In this document: positions 17,197-26,529 of the stretch, piece by piece
How positions within the stretch are numbered: the stretch's first letter is position 1
How the letters are laid out: every line of letters begins with the position of its first letter
NCBI RefSeq assembly: GCF_003344785.1
Contig: NZ_QPMK01000012.1
Location: 62,001-126,000, forward strand
Origin: Thalassococcus profundi
GTDB lineage: Bacteria > Pseudomonadota > Alphaproteobacteria > Rhodobacterales > Rhodobacteraceae
Direction of reading: 5' to 3'
Length of the DNA: 64,000 nucleotides
Made by a program: the position numbers and the translations under genes
The notes under the pieces: model-generated
The model's input: the letters and a program-made list of their open reading frames with translations, nothing else
Databases searched by the model: none
What the model was told of the DNA's origin: nothing

Positions 17197-18621
17197 TCAC
17201 CCGGCCTGCGCGCCGCCCACCGTGAGCCCGCCGATCATCACCGACGGCTGGCCCACGCCCACCGGCACCCACTGGCCCTGCTTGCCGCAGTTGCCCATGC
17301 CCGGATCCAGCGCCATGTCGTTGCCCAGCGCGCGGATCTGCTGCAGCGCCGTGGCGCCGTCGCCGATCAGCGTGGCCCCCTTGACCGCGTGGCCCACCTT
17401 GCCGTCCTTCACGCGGTAGGCCTCGGTGCAGGAAAAGACGAACTTGCCGTTGGTGATGTCGACCTGGCCGCCGCCGAAGCCCACGGCGTAGATCCCGTCC
17501 TTGAGCTCGGCCAACATGTCCTTGGGATCGGCGTCGCCGCCGAGCATGTAGGTGTTGGTCATGCGCGGCATCGGCGCATGGGCGTGGCTCTGCCGCCGCC
17601 CGTTGCCGGTCGGGGCCACGCCCATCAGCCGCGCATTCTGGCGGTCCTGCATGTAGCCCACGAGGATGCCGTCCTCGATCAGCACGTTCTTGCCCGAGGG
17701 CGTGCCCTCGTCGTCGACGGTGATCGACCCGCGCCGGTCGGGGATCGTGCCGTCGTCCAGAACCGTCACGCCGGGCGCCGCCACACGCTGCCCCATCAGC
17801 CCGGCAAAGGCCGAGGCGCCCTTGCGGTTGAAATCACCCTCGAGCCCGTGACCCACCGCCTCGTGCAGCAGGATGCCGGGCCAGCCCGGACCCAGCACGA
17901 TGTCCATGACGCCCGCCGGCGCGGGTTCGGCGCGCAGGTTCACCAGCGCGATGCGCAGCGCCTCGCGCGCCTTGCCCTGCCAGTCCTCGGGCGTCAGCAG
18001 CCCGTCAAGCGCGACCCGACCGCCTCCGCCGGCGGAGCCCGATTCGCGGCGGCCGTCCTCTTCGACGATGACCGAGACGTTCACCCGGGTCATCGGCCGC
18101 ACGTCGGTGACCAGCGTATCATCGGCGCGCAGGATGGCGACCTCCTGCAGCGAGGCCGCGATGGAGGCGGTGACCTGCACCACGCGCGGATCAAGGTCGC
18201 GGCAGAAGGCGTCGATCTCGCGCAGGGTGTCGATCTTGACCGCAAAGGCCTGCCCGGCGATGGGGTCGGCATCGGTATAGAGCGTGCGGTTGGTGCGCGC
18301 CGGGGCGTCGGCCAGCACGCCGCCGCCGTCGCCCACCGCCAGCCGCGCCGTCTGCGCCGCGCGCCGCAGGGCAGATTCGCTCAGATCGGTGGAATGGGCG
18401 TATCCGGCCACCTCTCCGCGCACGGCGCGCAGGCCGAATCCTTCGGATGCGTCGTAATTTGCCGTCTTCACCCGGCCGTCGTCCAGCAGCAGCCCCTCGG
18501 ACCGCCGGCGTTCGAGGAACAGCTCGCCATCATCCGCGCCTGCAAGGGTTTCACGCAGGATAGCAAGGCTTTGACCGCGGTCGAGCGCGGTCTCGAACGG
18601 GCGGAAGGGGGTGTCGGTCAT
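17197..18621 (-). CDS. tldD: Metalloprotease TldD
   Basis: TldD (474 aa) is the catalytic half of the TldD/TldE zinc protease, which degrades unfolded peptides and matures some RiPPs. The zinc motif is HEAVGHGLEGDF (HExxxH, near residue 265), with the later zinc-cysteine region FVFSCTEAYRVKDGKVGHAVKGATLIG. The C-terminus GNCGKQGQWVPVGVGQPSVMIGGLTVG is characteristic. The partner TldE/PmbA is not in the window, as is usual since the two genes are often unlinked. It is divergent from the cta operon with 185 bases between. Confidence 0.96.
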   Translation of the reverse strand: MTDTPFRPFETALDRGQSLAILRETLAGADDGELFLERRRSEGLLLDDGRVKTANYDASEGFGLRAVRGEVAGYAHSTDLSESALRRAAQTARLAVGDGGGVLADAPARTNRTLYTDADPIAGQAFAVKIDTLREIDAFCRDLDPRVVQVTASIAASLQEVAILRADDTLVTDVRPMTRVNVSVIVEEDGRRESGSAGGGGRVALDGLLTPEDWQGKAREALRIALVNLRAEPAPAGVMDIVLGPGWPGILLHEAVGHGLEGDFNRKGASAFAGLMGQRVAAPGVTVLDDGTIPDRRGSITVDDEGTPSGKNVLIEDGILVGYMQDRQNARLMGVAPTGNGRRQSHAHAPMPRMTNTYMLGGDADPKDMLAELKDGIYAVGFGGGQVDITNGKFVFSCTEAYRVKDGKVGHAVKGATLIGDGATALQQIRALGNDMALDPGMGNCGKQGQWVPVGVGQPSVMIGGLTVGGAQAG

Positions 18622-18806
18622 GAAGGAGGGGCCTCATACTTTTGGAGGGCAAGCGTCCGTTTGCCGCAAGCAATAATCTTTATCTGCCTCGCAGAATATG
18701 GTTTTAAGCGACAGCAACTCAATGGGGCACCGCGTCCGCGCACCACAGAACCGGCCTGCGCCGCCCCGACCGCCGACAGAACAACCGCAACCGATCAGGG
18801 TGACAC

Positions 18807-19688
18807 ATGCGACTTAAAACGATGCTGACGGGCCTTTCGGGCGCCCTCGCCGCCACTCCCGCGCTGGCACAGGACGGGCTCGAGATCATCGGTCGTCCGA
18901 CCGACGGCGCCATGGGCTTTCAGCCCGCGGTGACGGAACTGGCCCGCGACATTCACTGGCTCGACGGGATGGTGAACATCATCATCTTCGCCATCACAGC
19001 CTTTGTGGTGGCGCTGCTGGGCTGGTGCATCGTGCGCTACAACCAGAAGGCCAACAAGACGCCCGCGTCCTTCACCCACAATTCGCCCGTCGAAGTGGCC
19101 TGGACGGTGATCCCGATCGTCATCCTGGTCTTCATCGGCGCCTTCTCCCTGCCCGTGCTGTTCAAGCAGCAGGAGATCCCGACCGCCGACGTGACCATCA
19201 AGGCGACCGGTTACCAGTGGTACTGGGGCTATGAATATGTCGATCACGATTTCGCCTTCGACAGCTACATGATCGGTTCGCCCGCCACCGGCGGCGAGAA
19301 CCGCAAGACCGACGAGGTCGTGGCGCAGCTCGAAGAGGCCGGCTATTCCGAGGACGAATGGCTGCTGGCCACCGACACCGCCGTGGTCGTGCCGGTGAAC
19401 AAGACCGTGGTGATCCAGGTGACCGGCGGAGACGTGATCCACAGCTGGACCATCCCCGCCTTCGGCGTGAAGCAGGACGGTGTGCCGGGCCGCCTCGCTC
19501 AGCTCTGGTTCAAGGCCGAGCGGGAAGGCGTCTACTTCGGCCAGTGCTCCGAGCTCTGCGGCCAGGCGCATGCCTACATGCCGATCACCGTCAAGGTGGT
19601 GAGCGAAGAGGAATACGAGCAATGGCTCGAGGGGGCGATCGAGGAATACGCCGGCACCCCGCAAAGCTACGACGTCGCGTCGCGCTGA
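18807..19688 (+). CDS. ctaC: Cytochrome c oxidase subunit II (aa3 type)
   Basis: Subunit II (293 aa) of aa3 cytochrome c oxidase receives electrons from cytochrome c through the binuclear CuA centre. An N-terminal signal peptide (ending [10 protein letters not shown]) is followed by two membrane spans (about residues 48-72 and 92-113). The CuA ligands are visible as [12 protein letters not shown] (His) and [16 protein letters not shown] (Cys-x3-Cys-x3-His-x2-Met). It is the first gene of the ctaC-ctaB-ORF2-ctaG-ctaE operon, as in Paracoccus denitrificans. Subunit I (ctaD) is elsewhere, also as in Paracoccus. Confidence 0.97.
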   Translation: MRLKTMLTGLSGALAATPALAQDGLEIIGRPTDGAMGFQPAVTELARDIHWLDGMVNIIIFAITAFVVALLGWCIVRYNQKANKTPASFTHNSPVEVAWTVIPIVILVFIGAFSLPVLFKQQEIPTADVTIKATGYQWYWGYEYVDHDFAFDSYMIGSPATGGENRKTDEVVAQLEEAGYSEDEWLLATDTAVVVPVNKTVVIQVTGGDVIHSWTIPAFGVKQDGVPGRLAQLWFKAEREGVYFGQCSELCGQAHAYMPITVKVVSEEEYEQWLEGAIEEYAGTPQSYDVASR

Positions 19689-19709
19689 CACCGACGCCGA
19701 TCTGAAACG

Positions 19710-19733
19710 CGGGGGCGCAGCGATGCGGCCCCG
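19710..19733 (+). other. Intercistronic hairpin between ctaC and ctaB
   Basis: CGGGGGCGCA (19710-19719) pairs with TGCGGCCCCG (19724-19733) around the loop GCGA, with a single G-G mismatch. There is no U-tract, so it is more likely an RNA-stabilising or attenuating structure than a full terminator. It could let ctaC mRNA outnumber the assembly-factor message. Confidence 0.5.
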
Positions 19734-19754
19734 TCGACTGACCAAGGACCGACC

Positions 19755-20711
19755 ATGACCGACGCAAGCATTCAGCAGGCAGGATTCGACGGCGAGGCGC
19801 AGTTCGGCGACTACTTCGCCCTGCTCAAGCCGCGGGTCATGACGCTTGTGGTCTTCACGGCGCTGGTCGGTCTGCTGGCGGCGCCGGGCGCCGTGCATCC
19901 CTTCGTCGCCTTCTGCGCGATTCTCTTCATCGCCGTCGGCGGCGGCGCCTCGGGGGCGCTGAACATGTGGTGGGATGCGGATATCGACGCAGTGATGACC
20001 CGCACCCGCCGCCGCCCGATTCCCTCGGGCCGGGTCACCGGCGACGAGGCGCTGGCCATCGGCCTGTTCCTGTCGGGCTTCTCGGTTGTCTTCCTCGGTC
20101 TTGCGACCAACTGGGTCGCTGGCGGGCTTCTGGCCTTCACGATCTTCTTCTACGTGGCGATCTACACCATGTGGCTGAAGCGCTGGACCCCGCAGAACAT
20201 CGTCATCGGCGGCGCCGCGGGCGCTTTCCCCCCGATGATCGGCTGGGCGGCGGCAACCGGCGGCATCTCGGTCGAGTCGGTTCTGATGTTCTGCCTGACC
20301 TTCATGTGGACCCCGCCGCATTTCTGGGCGCTGGCGCTTTTCATGCGCAAGGATTACGACCATGCGGGCGTGCCGATGCTGACCGTGACCCACGGCCGCC
20401 GGTCGACCCGCAACCACATCCTGGTCTACACGCTGCTGCTGGCCGCACTGGCCATCGCCACCGCCTTCACCTCGGTCGGCGGGCCGATCTATCTGGTCGT
20501 GGCGCTGGTTCTGAACGTGCTCTTCGTCAAGGGGGCCGTCGACATCTGGCGCCGCGATGAGGACGCCTCCGAGGCAGACAACTTCAAGGCCGAGAAAGCC
20601 TTTTTCAAGCTGTCCCTGCTCTACCTCTTTGCACACTTCGGCGCGATCCTGATCGAAGCGGCGCTGACGCGGCTGGGCTTTGCCGGCCTCGGGCTGGGAG
20701 TCTGGGCATGA
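19755..20711 (+). CDS. ctaB: Protoheme IX farnesyltransferase (heme O synthase)
   Basis: A 318-residue UbiA-family prenyltransferase that adds a farnesyl group to heme b, making heme O, the precursor of the heme a needed by the neighbouring oxidase. The first Asp-rich prenyl-diphosphate motif is NMWWDADIDAVMTRTRRRPIPSG at about residues 73-95. The second conserved region is YTMWLKRWTPQNIVIGGAAGAFPPMIGW. Eight or nine membrane spans are evident. The last base pairs overlap the ATG of the 55-residue ORF at 20708 (ATGA). Confidence 0.97.
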   Translation: MTDASIQQAGFDGEAQFGDYFALLKPRVMTLVVFTALVGLLAAPGAVHPFVAFCAILFIAVGGGASGALNMWWDADIDAVMTRTRRRPIPSGRVTGDEALAIGLFLSGFSVVFLGLATNWVAGGLLAFTIFFYVAIYTMWLKRWTPQNIVIGGAAGAFPPMIGWAAATGGISVESVLMFCLTFMWTPPHFWALALFMRKDYDHAGVPMLTVTHGRRSTRNHILVYTLLLAALAIATAFTSVGGPIYLVVALVLNVLFVKGAVDIWRRDEDASEADNFKAEKAFFKLSLLYLFAHFGAILIEAALTRLGFAGLGLGVWA

Positions 20712-20875
20712 GCCTTGGCCGCACACACGAGATTCACAAGCGCCGGTTCGGACGCAACCTGGGCGTGGGCCTGATCCTCGTCGGGTTCATCGCGATCATC
20801 TTCGGCCTCACGGTCGTGAAGGTGACGCGGGGCGATTACGAACCCGTGCGCGCATCCGTATCGGAGAGCAACTGA
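20708..20875 (+). CDS. Small cta-operon membrane protein (ORF2/CoxF-like)
   Basis: A 55-residue protein beginning MSLGRTHEIHKRRFGRNLG, with one hydrophobic span (VGLILVGFIAIIFGLTVV, about residues 20-37). It sits between ctaB and ctaG, with an ATGA overlap in front and a TGATG overlap behind. Position and size match ORF2 of the Paracoccus denitrificans cta operon, a small protein linked to oxidase assembly with no known catalytic role. It is too short for routine ORF calling and easily missed. Confidence 0.85.
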   Translation: MSLGRTHEIHKRRFGRNLGVGLILVGFIAIIFGLTVVKVTRGDYEPVRASVSESN

Positions 20876-21453
20876 TGGCGATGGATCCCAAGACCAAGAC
20901 CGTTGTGCAGCTTGCCAGCGTCGTCGTGACCATGGGCGCTTTGGCCTGGGCCTCGGTCCCGTTCTACGACTGGTTCTGCCGCGTGACCGGCTTTGGCGGC
21001 GTCACGCAGGTGGCGGAAACCGGCAGCGACACCGTGCTCGACCGCGAGATCACCGTGCGCTTCGACGGCAATGTCGAAAAGGGCATGGCCTGGGAATTCA
21101 AGCCCATGGAACGTACCATGACCATGAAGATCGGCGAGGACGGGCTGGCCTTCTTTGAGGCCTACAACCCCACCGACAAGCCGATCGCGGGACAGGCCTC
21201 TTACAACGTCACCCCCTACGAGGCGGGCGGCTTTTTCAACAAGGTCCAGTGCTTCTGCTTCACCGAGCAGGTGCTGATGCCTGGCGAACGGGTCGAGATG
21301 CCGGTGAACTTCTTCGTCGATCCCGAGATCGCCACCGACCGCGACGCCAAGTACATCAAGGAGATCACGCTCTCCTACACCTTCTACGAGATCGACCTGC
21401 CCGAGGACGCGCAGGCCGCTCTTGACACCGACACGGACACCTCCGTCAACTAA
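20875..21453 (+). CDS. ctaG: Cytochrome c oxidase assembly protein CtaG/Cox11
   Basis: Cox11-type copper chaperone (192 aa) that inserts CuB into subunit I. A single N-terminal membrane span (about residues 11-28, VVQLASVVVTMGALAWASV) anchors an immunoglobulin-like periplasmic domain. The motif VPFYDWFCRVTGFGG follows the anchor, and the copper-binding VQCFCFTEQ (CxC) lies near residue 122. FFVDPEIATD and the C-terminal ITLSYTFYEID are also typical. The ATG at 20875 shares a base with the preceding stop codon, which decides this start over the longer open frame. Confidence 0.96.
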   Translation: MAMDPKTKTVVQLASVVVTMGALAWASVPFYDWFCRVTGFGGVTQVAETGSDTVLDREITVRFDGNVEKGMAWEFKPMERTMTMKIGEDGLAFFEAYNPTDKPIAGQASYNVTPYEAGGFFNKVQCFCFTEQVLMPGERVEMPVNFFVDPEIATDRDAKYIKEITLSYTFYEIDLPEDAQAALDTDTDTSVN

Positions 21454-21477
21454 CGCCTATCCAACGAGGGACCAAAG

Positions 21478-22278
21478 ATGGCGCATGCAAAGAACCACGA
21501 CTACCACATTCTGAACCCCTCCATCTGGCCCCTGCTGGGGGCGCTGGCCGGGTTCGTCATGCTTTTCGGCGCGGTGCTGTTCTTCCACGGCAGCGGGCCG
21601 TGGATGCTGCTAATCGGCTTCGTGGGCACGCTTTACGTGATGTTCGGCTGGTGGGCCGAAGTGGTGAACGAAAGCCAGGTGGGCGATCACACGCCGGTGG
21701 TGCAGATCGGGCTGAAGTACGGCTTCATCCTCTTCATCATGTCCGAGGTGATGTTCTTCTTCGCCTGGTTCTGGAGCTTCTTCAAACATGCGCTCTACCC
21801 CATGGGCCCGGACAGCCCAGCGATCGACGGCGTCTGGCCGCCGGCGGGGATCGAGACCTTCGACCCCTGGCACCTGCCGCTGATCAACACGCTGATCCTG
21901 CTCTGCTCGGGGGCTGCGGCAACCTGGGCGCACCACGCGCTGGTGCACGAGAACAACCGCCGCGACATGAAGAACGGCCTGATCCTCGCGATCCTGCTGG
22001 GCGTGCTCTTCACCGGCTTCCAGGCCTATGAATACAGCCACGCGGCCTTCGGCTTTTCCGGCAACATCTACGGCGCCAACTTCTTCATGGCGACGGGCTT
22101 TCACGGCGCGCATGTGATCATCGGCACGATCTTCCTGCTGGTCTGCCTGCTGCGCCTGATGCGCGGGCACTTCACCCCGAACAAGCACGTCGGCTTCGAG
22201 GCCGCGGCGTGGTACTGGCACTTCGTCGACGTGGTGTGGCTGTTCCTCTTCGCTGCGGTCTATGTCTGGGGCGGCTGA
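21478..22278 (+). CDS. ctaE: Cytochrome c oxidase subunit III
   Basis: Subunit III (266 aa), a seven-helix membrane protein that stabilises the oxidase and its proton uptake. The start [26 protein letters not shown] is typical. Other family features are [45 protein letters not shown], HNLxHE-type NRRDMK loop, [22 protein letters not shown] and the final [19 protein letters not shown]. It is the last gene of the cta operon and is followed by a clear intrinsic terminator at 22302-22328. Confidence 0.97.
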   Translation: MAHAKNHDYHILNPSIWPLLGALAGFVMLFGAVLFFHGSGPWMLLIGFVGTLYVMFGWWAEVVNESQVGDHTPVVQIGLKYGFILFIMSEVMFFFAWFWSFFKHALYPMGPDSPAIDGVWPPAGIETFDPWHLPLINTLILLCSGAAATWAHHALVHENNRRDMKNGLILAILLGVLFTGFQAYEYSHAAFGFSGNIYGANFFMATGFHGAHVIIGTIFLLVCLLRLMRGHFTPNKHVGFEAAAWYWHFVDVVWLFLFAAVYVWGG

Positions 22279-22301
22279 GGCTTCTCAGGTCCAAATTTCG
22301 C

Positions 22302-22328
22302 AAACGCCCGCTTCATGGCGGGCGTTTT
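22302..22328 (+). terminator. Intrinsic terminator of the cta operon
   Basis: AAACGCCCGC (22302-22311) pairs perfectly with GCGGGCGTTT (22318-22327) around the loop TTCATG and ends in TTTT. It lies 24 bases after the ctaE stop. The stem also begins with AAA, so it may work in both directions. Confidence 0.85.
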
Positions 22329-22335
22329 GCATTTC

Positions 22336-22398
22336 GGGGGCTCTGCCCCCGTCGCGGCAGGCCGCGACTCCCCCGAGGGTTATTGAAAACCGGAGAAG
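22336..22398 (+). repeat. Modular intergenic element, copy 3
   Basis: Hairpin A is GGGGGC 22336-22341 / GCCCCC 22345-22350. Hairpin B is CGCGGC 22353-22358 / GCCGCG 22361-22366. The core CTCCCCCGAGGGTTATTG and AACCGGAGAAG follow. It lies directly behind the cta terminator. It is nearly identical to the inverted copy at 27369-27431. Confidence 0.8.
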
Positions 22399-22499
22399 CG
22401 CAAGCGCGCCGCGCGGTGTGAGGCGACAGCGCATTTGAGTTGAAGACTGGTGCGCTGCCGGGCTAAGGCAGGCGCGCATCCGCAACACGGGACCCGCTG

Positions 22500-23186
22500 A
22501 TGGTGAAACGCATTCTGGCACCCTTGATCTTCGGCCTCGCCGGCATCGCGATCCTGCTGTGGCTCGGCTTCTGGCAGCTGGACCGGCTGGCGTGGAAAGA
22601 AGGCGTGCTGGCCGAGATCGAGGCGCGCATCGGCGGCTCGCCAGAGCCCCTGCCGGTGCTGGTCGACCCGGAGGCGCAGCGGTATCAGCCCGTCGTGCTC
22701 GACGGCGTGATCGGCGACGAGGTGCTGCGGGTGCTGGTGTCGCAAAAGGTGGTGGGCGCGGGGTACCGGCTGATCTCGGCCTTCGACACCGGCGGCCGGC
22801 GGGTGCTTCTGGACCGCGGCTTCGTTCCGGTGGCCGAAGGAGAGGCCGGTTATCCCGGCGGACCGGCGCAGGTCACCGGCAACCTGCACTGGCCCGACGA
22901 CCGCAATTCCTCGACCCCCGAGAACGACATCGCCGGCAACACCTGGTTCTCCCGCGATATCGGCGCCATGGCCGAGGCGCTGCAGACCGAACCGCTGCTG
23001 GTCGTGGCGCGCGAGGTCAACCCCGGCGATGCCCGCATCGATCCCCTGCCGGTGGACACCAGTGGTATTCCCAACGATCATCTGCAATACGCGATCACCT
23101 GGTTCTCGCTGGCCCTGGTCTGGGCGGTGATGACCGGCGCGCTGATCTGGCGCCAGCGATCCGCGAAGGAAAGACACGAGACATGA
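22500..23186 (+). CDS. SURF1 family protein
   Basis: A 228-residue SURF1-type assembly factor. It helps place heme a in subunit I of cytochrome c oxidase, consistent with its position behind the cta operon. Two membrane spans bracket a periplasmic domain: residues 5-22 (ILAPLIFGLAGIAILLWLG) and about 200-218 (YAITWFSLALVWAVMTGALIW). The signature GFWQLDRLAWKEG follows the first span, and NDHLQYAITWF precedes the last. It probably heads a second operon with thrC, the M16 peptidase and a GNAT gene; its stop overlaps the thrC ATG. Confidence 0.93.
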   Translation: MVKRILAPLIFGLAGIAILLWLGFWQLDRLAWKEGVLAEIEARIGGSPEPLPVLVDPEAQRYQPVVLDGVIGDEVLRVLVSQKVVGAGYRLISAFDTGGRRVLLDRGFVPVAEGEAGYPGGPAQVTGNLHWPDDRNSSTPENDIAGNTWFSRDIGAMAEALQTEPLLVVAREVNPGDARIDPLPVDTSGIPNDHLQYAITWFSLALVWAVMTGALIWRQRSAKERHET

Positions 23187-24571
23187 AGTACATCTCGACC
23201 CGGGGACGTGCCCCGGCGCTGACATTCGAAGAGGCGATGCTGTCCGGGCTGGCGCGCGACGGCGGGCTTTACGTGCCCGAAGAGGTGCCGGTGATGACCC
23301 CCGGCGACATCCGCGCGCTGCACGGGCTGAGCTACGAAGAGGTCGCGTTCCGGGTGATGCGGCCCTTTGTCGGCGACGGCTTCACCGACGAGGTATTCGC
23401 CGATCTCATCGCCAAGAGCTATGCCGGTTTCGGCCACGGCGCCCGCGCCCCGCTGGTGCAGCTGGCGCCGGGGCATTTCCTGCTGGAGCTGTTCCACGGG
23501 CCGACGCTGGCCTTCAAGGACTTCGCCATGCAGCTGATCGGGCAGCTCTTCGAAGAGGCGCTGACCCGGCGCGGCGAGCGGGTGACCATCGTCGGTGCGA
23601 CCTCGGGCGACACCGGGTCGGCGGCCATCGAGGCGTTCCGGGGGCTCGACGCGGTCGATGTCTTCATCCTCTACCCGCATGGCCGCGTCAGCGAGGTGCA
23701 GCGGCGCCAGATGACCACGCCGGTCGAAGAGAACGTGCACGCGGTCGCCATGGACGGACATTTCGACGACTGCCAGGCGCGGCTCAAGGACATGTTCAAC
23801 GATTTCGACTTCCGCGACGGCGTGCGGCTAGCGGGCGTCAACAGCATCAACTGGGCCCGGGTGCTGGCGCAGGTGGTCTACTACTTCTCCTCCGCGGCGA
23901 GCCTCGGCGCGCCCGAGCGCAAGGTCAGCTTCACCGTGCCCACGGGCAATTTCGGCGACATTTTCGCGGGCTACATCGCCAAGAAGATGGGGCTGCCCAT
24001 CGACAGGCTGGTGGTGGCAACCAACCAGAACGACATCCTGCACCGCTGCCTGAGCACCGGCGATTATCGCATGGACGAGGTCACGCCCTCGATCAGCCCG
24101 TCGATGGACATCCAGGTGAGCTCCAACTTCGAACGGGCGCTGTTCGACGCCTACGGGCGCGATGGCACGCCGGTGGCGCAGCTGATGGACGAACTCAAGA
24201 GCGGCGGCTTCCACGTCAGCCAGGGCGCGCTCGAAGCCCTGCGCGAACATTTCACCTCCGGCCGCGCCAGCGAGGCCGAGACCATGGCGACGATCACGTC
24301 GGCCCATGCGACCATGGGCGAACTGCTCTGCCCACATTCCGCCATCGGCGTGAAGGTCGCCGAGGAACAGCGCGACCCGGGCGTACCGATGATCACCCTC
24401 GCCACCGCCCATCCGGCGAAATTCCCCGACGCCGTGGAAGAGGCCAGCGGCCTCCGTCCGCCCCTGCCCGAACGCATGGCCGACCTTTTCGACCGGCCCG
24501 AGCGCGTGACCCGCGCCCGCAACGACCTTGCCGACCTCAAGACCCTGATCCAGGAGCGTATTCCCTCGTGA
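23183..24571 (+). CDS. thrC: Threonine synthase
   Basis: Threonine synthase (462 aa, the long class with an N-terminal extension domain) turns O-phospho-L-homoserine into threonine. The PLP lysine is in GPTLAFKDFAMQ at residue 112. The N-terminal MKYISTRGRAP and LARDGGLYVPEEVP are typical, as are VGATSGDTGSAAIEAF and TVPTGNFGDIFAGYIAKKMG (phosphate cup). The start at 23183 is fixed by the ATGA overlap with SURF1; the open frame to 22559 runs inside SURF1 and is rejected. The stop overlaps the GTG of the M16 peptidase. It belongs to the same amino-acid pathway as lysC at the left edge. Confidence 0.97.
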   Translation: MKYISTRGRAPALTFEEAMLSGLARDGGLYVPEEVPVMTPGDIRALHGLSYEEVAFRVMRPFVGDGFTDEVFADLIAKSYAGFGHGARAPLVQLAPGHFLLELFHGPTLAFKDFAMQLIGQLFEEALTRRGERVTIVGATSGDTGSAAIEAFRGLDAVDVFILYPHGRVSEVQRRQMTTPVEENVHAVAMDGHFDDCQARLKDMFNDFDFRDGVRLAGVNSINWARVLAQVVYYFSSAASLGAPERKVSFTVPTGNFGDIFAGYIAKKMGLPIDRLVVATNQNDILHRCLSTGDYRMDEVTPSISPSMDIQVSSNFERALFDAYGRDGTPVAQLMDELKSGGFHVSQGALEALREHFTSGRASEAETMATITSAHATMGELLCPHSAIGVKVAEEQRDPGVPMITLATAHPAKFPDAVEEASGLRPPLPERMADLFDRPERVTRARNDLADLKTLIQERIPS

Positions 24572-25830
24572 CCGTGAACCTCACCACCTTGCCCAACGGC
24601 TTTCGCATCGTCACCGAACACATGCCGGGGCTGCAATCCGCCTCCATCGGTATCTGGGTGACCGCCGGCGGGCGGCATGAACGGCCCGAACAGAACGGCA
24701 TCGCGCATTTCCTCGAACACATGGCGTTCAAGGGCACCAGGACCCGCAGCGCGCTGCAGATCGCCGAGGCGATCGAGGACGTCGGCGGCTACATCAACGC
24801 CTACACCAGCCGCGAGGTCACCGCCTACTACGCCCGCGTGCTCGAAGCCGATACCAGCCTCGCCCTCGACGTGATCGGCGACATCCTGATGAACCCGGTC
24901 TTCGACCCGCGCGAGATCGAGACCGAGCGCGGCGTGATCCTGCAGGAGATCGGCCAGGCGCTCGACACGCCCGACGACGTGATCTTCGACTGGCTGCAGG
25001 AAAAGGCCTATCCCGACCAGCCCATCGGCCGGACGATCCTGGGCGAGGCGGAGAACGTGAATCGCTTTACCGCCGAAGATCTGGCCGGCTTCGTGCGCGA
25101 ACACTACGGCCCGGACCAGATGATCCTGTCGGCGGCCGGCGCGGTGGACCATGACGCGCTGGTGAAACAGGCCGAGGCGCTGTTCGGCGGGCTGGCGCCG
25201 CGCGATGCCGATGGCGTGGACCCCGCACGCTTTGCCGGCGGCGAAAGCCGCAACGAGAAGAAGCTGGAACAGGCGCATTTCGCGCTGGCCTTCGAGAGCC
25301 CTGGCTACCGCGACGAGGATTTCTACACGGCGCAGGTCTATTCCATCGCCCTTGGCGGCGGCATGTCCAGCCGACTGTTCCAGGAGGTGCGCGAAAAACG
25401 CGGCCTCTGCTACACGATCTTCGCCCAGACCGGCGCCTATGCGGACACTGGCATGACGACGATCTACGCGGGCACCAGCGCCGGCGAATTGCGCGACCTC
25501 GCCCATATCACCGTGGACGAGATGAAGCGCGCCGCCAGCGACATGAGCCCCGAGGAAGTCGCCCGCGCCCGCGCGCAGATGAAGGCCGGGCTGCTGATGG
25601 GGCTCGAAAGCCCGTCGAGCCGCGCCGAACGGCTGGCGCGGCTGATGCAGATCTGGGGCGAGGTGCCGCCGATCGAGTCCACGGTCGAGAAGATCGACAA
25701 CGTCACCACCGGCGACGTGCGCAGCTTTGCGATGCGCATGGCGGGCCAGGCCCCGGCGGCGATGGCGCTTTACGGCCCGGTGGCGGATGCGCCCAGCCTC
25801 GACGATCTCCAGGCGCGCCGGGTGGCCTGA
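24568..25830 (+). CDS. M16 family zinc peptidase (mitochondrial processing peptidase-like)
   Basis: A 420-residue pitrilysin-family protease. The inverted zinc motif HFLEH is at residues 47-51 (His47, Glu50, His51), followed by the downstream glutamate region ETERGVILQEIG. The second, inactive half carries ALGGGMSSRLFQEVREKRGLCYTIFAQ, the substrate-cleft motif. This is the alphaproteobacterial relative of the beta subunit of mitochondrial processing peptidase. Natural substrates are not known. Translation starts at GTG 24568, overlapping the thrC stop (GTGA), an association conserved in Rhodobacterales. Confidence 0.94.
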   Translation: MTVNLTTLPNGFRIVTEHMPGLQSASIGIWVTAGGRHERPEQNGIAHFLEHMAFKGTRTRSALQIAEAIEDVGGYINAYTSREVTAYYARVLEADTSLALDVIGDILMNPVFDPREIETERGVILQEIGQALDTPDDVIFDWLQEKAYPDQPIGRTILGEAENVNRFTAEDLAGFVREHYGPDQMILSAAGAVDHDALVKQAEALFGGLAPRDADGVDPARFAGGESRNEKKLEQAHFALAFESPGYRDEDFYTAQVYSIALGGGMSSRLFQEVREKRGLCYTIFAQTGAYADTGMTTIYAGTSAGELRDLAHITVDEMKRAASDMSPEEVARARAQMKAGLLMGLESPSSRAERLARLMQIWGEVPPIESTVEKIDNVTTGDVRSFAMRMAGQAPAAMALYGPVADAPSLDDLQARRVA

Positions 25831-25832
25831 CC

Positions 25833-26414
25833 ATGCTGATGCGGCGCAAGCTGAGGATCGAGACGGAACGTCTGACCCTGCGACCGCCGCAGCACGCGGA
25901 TTTCAACCCCTGGACCAGCCTGCGCCAGCAGAGCGAAGCCTATCTCACCCCCTGGGAGCCGACCTGGGCCGAGGATCACCTCAGCCGCCGCGCCTTCACC
26001 AACCGGGTCTACTGGGCCAACCGGTCGGTGAGCGCGATGACGGCGATGCCGCTGTTCCTGATCCGCCGCGCCGACAGTACCCTCGTGGGCGCGATCACCC
26101 TGGACAACATCCGCCGCGGCCCGGCGCAGTCGGGGACGCTGGGCTACTGGACCGGCCAGCCCTTTGCCCGCCAGGGCTACATGGCCGAAGCCATCGCGGC
26201 GGTGGTGCACCATGCCTTCGAACGGCTGGACCTGAGCCGGATCGAGGCCGCCTGCCTGCCGGAGAACGTCGCGTCGCGCGGGCTGCTGGAGCGGTCCGGG
26301 TTCAAGTATGAAGGTGTGGCGCAAAGCTACCTGCAGATCAACGGGCGCTGGCGCACCCATGTGCTCTATGCCGCGCTGCGCATGGACAGGCGCGGCCGCA
26401 CGCAGGTGGGCTGA
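25833..26414 (+). CDS. GNAT acetyltransferase, RimJ/RimL type
   Basis: A 193-residue GNAT protein of the RimJ/RimL group, which acetylates N-termini of ribosomal proteins in E. coli. The opening IETERLTLRPPQHADF is the usual signature. The CoA-binding region reads GYWTGQPFARQGYMAEAIAAVVHHAFERLDLSRIEAACLPENVASRGLLERSGFKYEGVAQSYLQINGRW, with the N-x-AS-x-x-LLE-x-GF motif. It starts two bases after the M16 peptidase stop, so it is probably the last gene of the SURF1-thrC operon. The actual substrate is not shown. Confidence 0.92.
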   Translation: MLMRRKLRIETERLTLRPPQHADFNPWTSLRQQSEAYLTPWEPTWAEDHLSRRAFTNRVYWANRSVSAMTAMPLFLIRRADSTLVGAITLDNIRRGPAQSGTLGYWTGQPFARQGYMAEAIAAVVHHAFERLDLSRIEAACLPENVASRGLLERSGFKYEGVAQSYLQINGRWRTHVLYAALRMDRRGRTQVG

Positions 26415-26529
26415 AGAGCGGCGCGATCCGCCCGTGCGGGCGTCCTCGCCGCGACTCGTCCCGGATCACGGCATTCTTAGCTGACCCCGTGGCAATCTGC
26501 GCTAGTCTGCCGCTCAGGAGGACCTGCCG